Shown here: positions 13,201-25,200 of the stretch, piece after piece | Numbering within the stretch: position 1 is the stretch's first letter | Layout of the letters: each line of letters opens with the position of its first letter | DNA from: Pisaster brevispinus | Lineage: Eukaryota; Echinodermata; Asteroidea; Forcipulatida; Asteriidae | Assembly: GCA_023634235.1 (NCBI GenBank) | Contig: JAMKCF010000001.1 | Location: forward strand, 186,001-250,000 | Reading direction: 5' to 3' | Length of the DNA stretch: 64,000 nt | Notes under the pieces: generated by a model | Seen by the model: the letters and a program-made list of their open reading frames with translations, nothing else | The model's database searches: none | What the model was told of the DNA's origin: nothing | Program-made: the position numbers and the translations under genes

Positions 13201-16200
13201 TCTGTATTGCAACCTAACATCCAGACTATACTCACATTGGGTCTTTATTGCAACCTAACATCCAGACTGCACACTTAGGGTCTTTATTGCAACCTAACAT
13301 CCAGACTACTCACATTGGGCCATTATTGCAACCTTACATCCCGACTACTCACATTTTGGTCTTTATTGCAACCTAACATCCAGAGTGCTCACTTAGGGTC
13401 TTTATTGCAACCTAATATCCAGAGTGCTCAATTAGGGTCTTTATTGCAACCTAACATTCAGACTACTCACATTGGGCCTTTTTACAGAGAGTAGCTCTCT
13501 TCTTCTCATCACATTTGTTTACATGCCAGCGGGTATCTCTGCGAATATGTAAACACTGTTGTTCATTGCTGTTGTCATCCCAGTCTTCTGCGCCGTCGGG
13601 TTGTGTTTCTGTAAAATAGGTCATACGATTCCCATCGAGCCAACGCTGGGGGCGCTTATACCTCCCTCCTGTAGAGACAATGAATCATTTAACATATCTA
13701 TTGATAAACTTAATACAGTATTATTCATTATCGAAGAGAAAGAAAACAAACAATAAATCTCAGAGGCCGATCTGGTTATCAAGATCACTCAGTACCAACA
13801 TTAAGAGATAAAGCATATATCCCTCTGAAATACTGCCAAAGTTGACCAAATAGCATTTAAAATACAAAACTACCGTTGCTTTTTTTCGATTGCCTAATAA
13901 GAGCGTCAACAAAGTTGCTGAAGAAACATGATTTGGTGTTTTACCCCTAAAACGCTTTTACTGTAAAAGAAAAAGAAAAAATGAAAGGACATAAAAAAAT
14001 AAATAATAATAACTAACTTGGTAAATAAATAAATAGGTAAATAAACCAATAAATTAATAAATAATTAAACAAATAAAAAACTATAAATATAAAAACAAAT
14101 ATAAATAAATAAATAAACAAAAATATAGATAAATAGAAAGTAAAAATAAGTAAATTGTATAATATTAAATGAGTAATGTATGATCCTTTAAAAATGACCA
14201 GTCTGACTCGGGAGCTGTAGGATCGATAACTTATTTGTAATTGCTCATAAACTCAAAATCTTCTCTGCAATAACTAAATTAACTAGGTTCACCTTGGGAG
14301 ACACTTTGAGCGCCGAGCCATGTGCCTTTATCATCGATGATTGTTAAATCCAGAACGAATTCCTCCTCACCCTTTGATAGAATACTGACCTGCAGTTAGA
14401 GTACAATGATTGCATACTCATTAGAACGAACTTTTGACCTGTGCCGATTTCATTATAAATCATACAGGCTCAGCCAGTACCAAAGAACTGAAACGAGTCT
14501 GGAGTCTGGTACCTTGGTACCCTGACTCTGCGTGACTTTGCAGTCCACTACGGTAACCGTTCACTACCGTGTCCTGTGTCTGTGACATTGGGGTATCTCA
14601 TACGTAGCTCTGGAAGCTTTTAATTATTTGTGTGAGTATTATTTTGAAAAGTGGCAATGATAAATTTGTTGATGATATTTATAGTATGGTGCATCCATAA
14701 GTTTTGGATGAATAATGAATGTTGTTGTTAATAGGCCGTCGTACTTTTTTCTTCCATTTTAGCAATAATCATGAATCCCAATCCAAAGTATACATTTTTC
14801 CTTTGATCACCTGCATACGACTTACCATATTAGATGATTGCTGCAAACAATCCTCTTGCGCCTCGTCGAAAGTTTTTCTTTCAAATCCAGTGAACAAGTA
14901 ACAAAAACCATCAAAGTATAGCCAGCCAGGATCGCAAACATAATCTAATTTATGAACAAAAGAATGATTTCATGTATGCACACCCGATAAACTCCCGGGT
15001 CATAACTAACTCGGATTCTGCTTCAGTTTGGCCAATTTCTTGGTAATTCTGACACAAATGTACCTTTAAAAATTCACTACTTAAAACAGAGGAATAATAG
15101 ACAAACGCGTAGGCCCTACACGTTTTGTTTATTATTTTTTTTACAAGTTTGAGAATTCTGTCAAAAGTGTTTAAATTTCGATCTATTCTGCCAACAGTGC
15201 ACAAATCACTTTACAGGGGCAACACTGACCTCCTTTTTACAAATATTTGTATTTTAATAAAGTTAAATAAAACACCCCAACGCTAAGGATACTTAATTAG
15301 GGTCCTGTAGCATATTATATTTATTAATGGTAGTCACCCAAAATGGTGTGAAAATGCACCTCAAGTAAAATGGATGTCTGAACAAAAGTTCACTGGGGAC
15401 ATGTTGACGATGAACTTACTATTCAAGTCAACTTACCGGTCCCAGGTTCTGGGGGAGGTAGAAGCCCCAGGGTTCTGCAGGCAACGACGGTGTCTTCCCA
15501 GTCCCAGTTGCTGGAACAAACTGTACCCCATTCTCCTAGAATATTGCTGTAAACCTCCAGACGGCCATGGCCTGGGGAGTACCCATCAACAAGCCTCCAC
15601 GGTACTGAGAAGACAAGAGCAACATTTATTTTGTTTCTTATAGTGGGTGTGGGGTTGGTACGGGGTTGGTACGGAGGATCAGAAATGCCACACAAGTTAT
15701 TAACAGCCGCTACAGCTGACCTGACATCATATAAAGACAAAACACGGCATTAACTGCAGTTTAAAATCTGATAGCTTGCTGATCACCAAGTATTAATACT
15801 AATGCACGAAGTAAGTGGTTATTTTTTGCAATACTGTCAAACTCTTGGAAATTATTTTAAAACTCCAAAATCACTGTTTTTAATATCGATTGCCGTCATC
15901 GAAATAAACCCAAAATGTATGTACACCAAAAGTTTACTATTTTGTAGTTGTTTAATCGTAACCTTTTGATTCGATGACAATGTTTAAGAGAATGGGAATG
16001 AGTTTAATCTTCCGGAAATCTCGACGCTTACCGTCACATGAGACGCTTCGACACCTGTCAATCTCGGTGGTTTCACCCACGCAGCCTTCCCCGGAACACA
16101 CCCTCGTGCGGTTCACTGTGCCATAACCACATTTCGATGCTGACGAACATTCTCCACTATTCACCCACGACGCCCACTCTAGCAATTTCAAATTGCACAA

Positions 16201-19200
16201 ACAAGTTTTATTGGAGAAAATTGCTATAGCAATGCATTTTTCAATTACATTAAAAATCAACACAGGGGCCGTTAATGTTTTTTATTTTTATTTTTTTTTA
16301 TTATTAATGTATTTATGTCGGTGTATAACGCATAACATGCTCTGTATTATTATACGGAAATACTAAAAAGAAATGTTTCAAATATTAGCAATAAAAATTA
16401 TTAGAAGGAGAAGAAAAATCTGGACGAGCCATATGTTAAAATATCTCAATATTGATGCGATGAAATTGTAGGTAAAACAAAACAGAGTTATTGCGAAAAA
16501 TACACAACTCATTTTATGAAGTTGTTGGCAGTTGTTGGTTGATATGAATGTCAATTTTTCTCTGATGTCGTCGCATGATTTTTTTAGTTTTTTATGAGAT
16601 ATCGCCCAACTCACAAGGCCGGACGGCCACTTCAAAGTGAGGGCTACACTTAACTGATTTGGGCTGTCGACCCAAATCAACTGTCACCAGGGGCACATTG
16701 CCACCTACTCCTGGGGCACATTGCCACCTACTCCTGGGGCTGAAACAGGGTTATCCCATTCACAGTCCCCCAGCTAACACAATACGTTGCTACATCAATG
16801 CACAACGTTGTGATAAGGTTGCAATTTGGTCGATGGGATGACAACGTTTTGACTACGTTGAATAAACGTCAGATCTTAACTTGATTTTCAACCAATGCTG
16901 TACATTGGTTGCATATTGGTAATTGCAACGTTACCGAAAAGTTGTATACGCAACGTTTTCTCAACATTGTATTTTGGTATTATTACAAAGTAGTATTAAG
17001 TTGTGGTAGTCACGTTGTGTACATGTTGTATTTTGGTAACATTAAAACGTAATAGTTAAATTGTGGCGGGCACGTTGTCAATTGTCTTTGTATTTTGGTA
17101 TTATTAAAGCGTATTATTTGCGTTGTGGCAGTCACGTTGTCTACACGTTGTATTTTGGTAACATTAAAACGTAATATTTAAGTTTCGGCTTTACGTTGTC
17201 TTGTAGTATTTTGGATTGTCAAAACGTAATGGCTTAGTTTTGATGATCACGTTGTCATCACTTTGTATTGTGGTTTTGTAAAAAAATGTAGTACATGTAT
17301 TAGAGTTGTGACAGCCACGTTGTCTCAACCTTTAACCACACACGTACAATTGTGAACATCACGTTGTAGGCCTTTAAATGTTATCATAACGTAGTGGCTT
17401 TGTTTTTGCCTTTACGTTGTGAAATTGTATGTTAGTTTAACTACAACGTACACACTATACACCTTAGTTGTTAATAAACACATAGCTGTTCAGTTTTGTT
17501 TTGTTTTGACTAAACGCTCCATACCTTTAAAGTGAACCTAACCTTGAATCTGACCTTATTTAATTTGACATTTTAACTGAACCATGTGCTTTAGGACCCT
17601 AATTCGTACCCTATGAAATAAAGGAGATATATCTCGCGGTTTTCGTTGATTGTTAATGCTGTTCAGGTAAGAGTTTACATAATTCCTGCGTCACTGCTTG
17701 AGCCAATTTGGTTTATTCCTTTCGGACTTCATAGACTGAAGTAGTAGACATGAGGCTATGTGTTGATCAGTTGTTAACTAACAAGGACAAAAAGACATTG
17801 ACCTTTACTTGTGTCAGCTATCAATTGTACAAAAATGTATTTATTGGTTAAATGTACACAATAGTGTCTAGGACACCCTGAAGTTTAGCGTAGTGCATAC
17901 AATGTATCAGAAGAAACCAGTGCAAGCATGAATGCGACAATTCATGGCTGTTAACTTTCAATACATATTTTGTCAAAATACATTTTCAAGTGTACACATT
18001 TATGAACTGTTTAAATGTCTGGTGTATGGCACTTTTTAGTTTTGTACACACATACAAAATGCGCAATGAATGATGTCATGGGGACGTCATTCAGCGTTTT
18101 AGGTCAACAAGTTATCCCACAAGTATATAATCGAGTAATAAACAACAAGGGATACTGACTGGGTATTTTTGTTTTTGAATATTTGGGTTTGAACAAAAAC
18201 AAATTGACTGGAGCGGGACTTGAACCAACGACCTCCGGATTAACGTACCGGCACTCTACCAACTGAGCTATCCAGCCCTATGTTGGCGGTCTCCCTATTA
18301 GTCAATATTGTAACGGACAGTGCAGGACATGTGTTTTAATATATTTAGTTGTGGGCATGCGCGGGGAGATCAGTATGGTCCCGTACTGATCTGTGCATGA
18401 GGGTGCCGCATGCCATGCGGTTTTAGACTGCTCGGTCAGTGATCGTCAGTCAGCGACTGGATCTTCACGAGTAGACAGGTACGTGGATTTGCTCTGAATA
18501 TTACCCATGGTTTATGAGACTGTATTTTGCGTTGTATGTGGTTGCACGTGAGCTGGTTTTTTTGGGGTACTCACAGGGTTGACATTAGCGGAGGCTAGTC
18601 AACCGTGAGCTTGTTCATTGTCCGTGGTCTGGAGCGGCGATAGCTGTGTGCTTCGTCGTTGGGGGAACAGTTGTCACTAGGACAATCGCGCCTGAAAAGA
18701 CGCGTGGTTGACCGGTAAGGCGAAGCTGTTTTCAGGTGACTAGCTTGTCGCTAGGACGATCACGCCCGTAAGGACGCGTGGTCGATCGGCAAGGCGAAGC
18801 TATACTCAGATTAGTCAGGGGGGCTCGCGCGTGGGATAGACAGAGGAAGATAGCCAATAAATCTTCTCTGTATAGCACGTGGTTGCTGCGTGACTCACCA
18901 GCTGTGGCTGGTTTATGGGAATTCTGTTAGATGCTCCGTGCATGGTTAACTATCAGATGAATAAACTATTCCGCTAGGTGCTCAGTGCATGGTTAACTAG
19001 TGGTTGAGTCAGGGTTTATTAGGAAGCTATAGGGTAATCCAGAGTGAATCACGCTAGGTTTATTAGTGTTGATTTATAGATTGTGTGCATTCAATTACAT
19101 TGTTTATTGTGGTTGACAGAGGTTGTGAATAAATCACATGGTTGATGCGTTTGTTCATGAATTAATTGTCACTGTGAATCATTTATCTGTGTACATTAAC

Positions 19201-22200
19201 AGAGGTTTAACAGTCAGTTATAATCGGCGGTATACTTCCTCCAAAACGAATCTCGTCTCTTAGCCTTTAGGTCGCTTAGTGACTTTTAGCTTGAGAACAA
19301 ATTGACTCGGGACCAAGTTAATAATTAACGAGTCGGGGAGCGATCAGTCAGGGCGATACGCACCCCGAGCACCCCTCGTTTCCCGCCACAAATGGTGTCA
19401 GAAGTGGGATGATTATAGCTGATTACGTTAATCTCTGTTAAAATTAATTACTCCCCTTTTAAGGAGAAGGGAGTGGTACACAAGTGAAACAGTGTGGCCA
19501 TGAAGGATTGGCTTGTTGTATATTTATTCTTGATATTTTTGGTTATTGTTGTATTGATTCTGAGTGGGTTGCTGATTAGAACTCGTTTGGAGTTGAATCG
19601 GTTGCGGAGAGTCGCAAAAGAGCAGAGTACAACACTGCTGCGAATTCGCTGTTTGGCGAGTCGTACGCAAAGCGTTGGGTCGCTGAGAAGTCAGTCACTG
19701 ACTACTTCGCTTGACGTGACAGGGTCACCAGGCAGAAGGTGGTTGAGTGTGGCAACAGTGTAGGATAACCATTTCTACGAGAAATTGGTTTGTCGTTGCA
19801 ATCTTGGTGTTTGTTTTATTTGGTCGTCGTCAGGTTGACGCTAGTTGTGGGGGTTGTTGTTGGCTTTCACACCACACTCTAGAGGCAGTAGTATGAGTGT
19901 AGGTGGGAAGGGTACGACGGACACTCTAAGTGTCGATGCGGAGATCGAGAGGCTCCGCATGGAACTGCAATGGTCACACATGAAGAAGGACCTTATTGCA
20001 AAGAGGTTAGAGGCTTCCCTGGGGCATTCCGCCCATGGAAACATGCCACCTGCACACGGGCGTGTGAGGCAGGGTGATTTTAGAGATGGGTTTGGAGCAA
20101 TGGGAGAGACTACAGAGGCGTTTCGTTCACCAAGGGAGTTGGTAAATTCCGACCTACTGGCCCCGGAGGTGGTGCCTAAGTCACAGAATATCAGTTTTGG
20201 GGAGAGTACGCCTCTGAGGGTGGGAAGTCCGAGGACATTTCCAAGAACTGAGATAAGCCCCATGGCTGAAGAGCTATCTGCTCAAGTCGATGAGGACTTC
20301 ATCACCTTCTTTTCGGGACAAGGGTCTAGGGGACCCAGATCTCGTAAAACCAACCCATTCATTGAGGAGGTTCAGGATGTGAACCCTAGAGGCACGAATC
20401 CATTTTTGGAAGAGAGTGAAGTTATGACCCCTAAGAAGGAACACCAAATGGTTGATGGGGAAAATCAGCGGACAGCTGTGGGGCGGCCGAATCGCCGCCC
20501 AAACATAGTTCCCGACCGGTACGATGGTAAGGTGCTCTGGAGGGAGTACCACCGCCACTTTGAGTCTTGCCGGGATGTCAATGGGTGGAGTGACGAGCAA
20601 GCAGCAAGGTTTTTAACTGCAAGCTTGCATGGGAACGCCCTTCGGTTGTTGGGTGACACAGGTCAAAGGTACACTTACAGAGCATTAGTCAAACTTCTTG
20701 AGAGGCGGTTTGGCCCTGGCAGGCAGAGTGAGAACTTTCTGGTAGAGTTAAGACATCGGCGTCAGGGACCGAGAGAAACCCTGCAGGAACTAGGACAAGT
20801 GGTCCTTGAGCTGACCGCCCGTGCGTACCCTGAACTTCAGGAAGATGCACGGGAACGGTTGGCCAAGAATCACTTTATTGATGCGGTGGATAGTCATACC
20901 ATAAGAGAGGGCATCAATAGGGCCCGTCCCCGGAATTTGGATGAGGCTGTCCAGGCAGCCCTGGAAACCGAGAGCTTCGAGAAGGTTGAGCAACAGAGGT
21001 TGTGTGACCGTAAGCCCCCGAAGCTGGTAAGGGCCACAGATTCTGATTTTGAACAAAGGCTGGGTTCAATGGAAACTAATCTTGGTGAGCAGACTCGGAG
21101 TTTGCAGACTCTGGCTGAGCTGTTGAGGTCGTTGGTAGGTCAGGTCCGTGGGTCTAGTAGTGACAAGGGCGTGCCATCGGGGGATGCGCACAAGCCCCAG
21201 CAGAGACAAACTGGTGGCAGGAAGTGCTTCAACTGCGGACAGGGTGGTCATTTGGCACGTGAGTGCAAGAGGCCCCGGAAGACTGAAGCCAAGGCGTCGG
21301 GAAACGCTATACAGCCCCCCATAGGGTCCGTGGGCAGGCTGGACATAGCCGAGGACCCAAAAGATCTAACTGTGACATAAATGATGGTGACGGAAGAAGC
21401 AAGAAACGGAAACCGGAGGTAGGGCAAAGGGTGATAACCCTGCCTGTGTCGGACACTGGTCCACAGTTTGGTTTGTTTGTTGATGGAGTGGTACGGGCCA
21501 CGAAATGTCGATTTCTGATCGACACAGGGTCAACTGATACTTTGATTAGTAGTTCGGTTTACTATGACATCCCCGAACAACAGAGGCCTGTCTTGGAGAC
21601 CCAGGGGGTAATTGTCAAGCAGGTGGATGGTAGCCCACTTCCGGTGTTGGGCAAGGCAGATGTGGAGGTGCAGGTTGGTAAAACTACACGCTTGGTGAAA
21701 GCAATTTTCACAGGGATGAAATATCCAGGCATCCTGGGTATGGATTTTCTGGTGCCCACTGGTGGAGTGTTGGACTTTCAGTCCAAAGAGTGGAGGCTCA
21801 ACGGCGAGAAAATTAAGTGTACTAGCATGGCTGGTGACCCATTCATTGGGCGTGTTGTAGTTTCAAGGACAATTGAGATTCCTTCAGGCCATGAGGCAAT
21901 CGTCCCCGGTGTGATATCCCGAGGGAAGACTGGCGCAGCTGGACCGGGTATTGTTGAACCCATGGAGGGTGGTGGTGGTTTGGCGCAGAAGGGTCTGGTG
22001 TTGGGCCGGTCTCTAGTAAATGTTGCGTCGGAAGTTATTCCGCTGAGAGTATTCAACCCAGGGAAAGAGACGAGAGTCGCCCGGGAGGGCATGACTGTCG
22101 GTGTCCTCTCCCAGGTGGAGACAGAGTCAATCAATGGTGGTGGGGGATTGACAACCGAGGCAGAGCCTGGTTTCCCAGTGCATCTGCAGGACTTATTTGA

Positions 22201-25200
22201 TAGAGGTACTACTAATGTGGAAGGCAAGCACCATGGGGAAATCCGGAAGTGCTTGGTTGACTTCCAGGATGTCTTTTCGAAGGGGGACCATGACATTGGT
22301 AGAACCAACATTGTCGAACATCAAATTAAGACAGGGGATGCCCAGCCTATTAAAGAGAGGCCGCGGCGACATCCCCACTGCAACCAGCAAGAAATTCAGA
22401 GGCAGGTGGGCGAGTTGATGGAAAGAGGAGTGATTGAGCCTTCAGACAGTCCTTGGGCTGCAAATGTGGTATTGGTGAGCAAAAAGGATGGAACCAAGCG
22501 CTTCTGTGTGGATTACAGGAGATTGAACGCGGTTACCATCAAGGACGCTTACCCGGTCCCGAGAATAGATGAGACTTTTGATGCATTGCATGGAGCTCAG
22601 TGGTTCACTACCCTCGACTTGGCATCAGGGTATTGGCAGGTGGCCTTGGACGATGATGCTAGTGAGAAATCGACATTTGTTGTCAGGAATGGGCTTTACC
22701 GATGGAAATGCATGCCTTTCGGGCTTTGCAACGCCCCGGCAACCTTTGAAAGGTTAATGGAAAAGATTATGGCTGGTCTGCAGTGGGAAATTCTGCTAGT
22801 CTATTTGGACGACATTATTGTTTTTGGGAAGACGGTAACGGAGACGGTGAATCGGCTCAGGATTGTGTTGGATAGGTTGCGACAAGCTGGGCTCAAGTTG
22901 AAACCCGGCAAGTGTCATCTGTTCCAGAAGTCGGTGGCCTATCTTGGGCACATTGTCTCCGCAGAGGGGGTGGCAACAGACCCCAAGAAGGTGCAGGCGG
23001 TGGCTGAGTGGCCTGTGCCCAAGTGCGTAAGGGATGTGAGAAGCTTTTTGGGCCTCGCCTCTTATTACCGCAAATTTATTAAAGGGTTTGCGGGGATTGC
23101 AAGTCCACTCCATGCACTGACTGAGAAGGCTAGGGAGTTTGTATGGACGACAGCCTGTCAGGAGGCATTCGACCAGTTGAAGGGCAGGCTCCAATCTGCC
23201 CCAATTCTGTCATACCCCGTCCCAGAAGGCAACTTCATCCTGGACACTGATGCCAGTGGGGAGGGCATTGGAGCCGTTTTGTCACAAATCCAAGGTGGCG
23301 AGGAGAAGGTCTTGGCCTACGCGAGTCGCAAGCTCAGCAGGCCTGAACGTAATTACTGTGTGACTCGTCGGGAGTTGCTAGCGGTGGTCGTCTATTTGAA
23401 GAACTTCAAGCAGTATTTGTATGGTCGCCCAGTCACAGTCAGGACTGATCATGCCGCGTTGCGGTGGCTCCTTAATTTTAGGAACCCAGAGGGTCAGTTG
23501 GCTAGGTGGCTTGAAGTAATCTCGCAGTATGATGTGACCATCGAGCATCGGCCCGGCAAGAAGCATGGTAATGCAGACGGGTTAAGCAGGCAGCAATGTA
23601 AGCAGTGTGGCCGAGATGAGGATATGAACAATGAGATAAGGGGTCTTACATCTGAGGTAAAATCTCAAGAGGGAGAATTGCGGGTGAGGGGCCTGGTGGC
23701 ACAGCCCATGATTCCCCAAGAGGAGATGCGGGACACACAGTTACAAGATGAGACCATGAACTGGGTCTTGAAGTACAAGGAGGAAGGTAGGAGCCGTGGT
23801 GTGTGGAAGACAATGTCCCACTTATCTGCAGCCTCCAAGACCTATTGGGCCCTCTGGGACCAACTAGAGGTCAAGGAAGGGCTGCTGTATAAGCGTTGGG
23901 AGTCGGACGATGGAAGGTCCGTGAGGTGGCTCCTGGTTGTGCCAAAGAAGTTCAGGAGGACTGTGGTGGATGAGCTGCATGGTGGGCAGCTCAGTGGACA
24001 CTTGGGGGTCAGTAAGACGCTTGCCAAGGTTAAACACAGGTATTTTTGGGTCGGCATGTCTGCGGGCATCCGATCGAGTTTGAGAGCTTGTGACCTCTGT
24101 GCTAGGAGGAAGTCTGCGGCGAGGAAGAGGAGGGCGCCTCTGCAGCAGTATAGAGTTGGTGTACCCATGGAGAGGGTAGCCATAGACTTGCTCGGGCCAC
24201 TGCCCAGGACGGACAGTGGCAACCTGTGGATTTTGGTGGTCGGCGACTACTGTACCAAGTGGATGGAGGCATACCCGCTTCCAGATTCCACGGCAAGGAC
24301 AGTCGCACTCAAGCTGGTGAATGAGTTTGTCTGTCGGTTTGGTGTGCCCCAGGAACTTCACTCTGACCAGGGCAGGAATTTCGAGTCTGATGTGTTCCGG
24401 GAGATGTGCCAGATTCTAGGCATCACAAAGACCAGAACGACCGCCTATAACCCGAAATCGGATGGCATGGTCGAGCGATTCAATAAGACCTTAGTTAATA
24501 TGGTGGCGGTGTTGATCGATCCGAAGAGGCGACAGAAGGATTGGGATGAGTCCCTCCCCTATGCAACATTCGCCTATCGATGCACACCACAGGAATCAAC
24601 GGGAGAGTCCCCAAACATGATGATGTTGGGTCGTGAGGTCTACCTTCCGGTTGACTTGGTGACAGGGTGTCCCGAAGTGCAGGAAGGTACCGATACAGAT
24701 TTTGCTGAGAAGTTGCGCCACAACATGCAGTGTGCGCATGAGAGAGCAAAAGTGTGTCTCGGCAAGAGTGCCAAGAGGCAAAAGCAGAATTATGACAGGC
24801 ATGCTTCAGAGCATGGTTTGAAGGCGGGGCAGTTTGTGTGGCTATTTAATCCCGCAAAGAAAAAGCATGTGTCCCCCAAGTTGCAGTTACGGTGGGAAGG
24901 ACCATGGCTGATAGTCAAGAAATTGTCTGATGTGGTGGTTCGCATCCAACAGAAGCGTGGAGGCAAATTCAAGGTTGTCCATGTGGACCGTTTGAAACCT
25001 TATGTTGGGGAAGAGAGGGAACCTTGGGATGGTCCGTACAGTGAGGAGGTGACAGAAAGCCCCCTTGCTGAAGAGGTGACTGCCCTTCATGAGGAGGTGA
25101 CAGAAAGACCCCTCATCGAAGAGGTTACTACCCCGCAGGAGGAGTTTCAGGCGGTTGAGAGTCTCTCAGAGGAGGCTATTGTAAGTGAGGGTGAGCTGGT

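Noticed and set aside
18206..18277. Functional tRNA-Asn(GTT)
   Set aside because: Position 33 is not T, and the anticodon and T stems contain mismatches.
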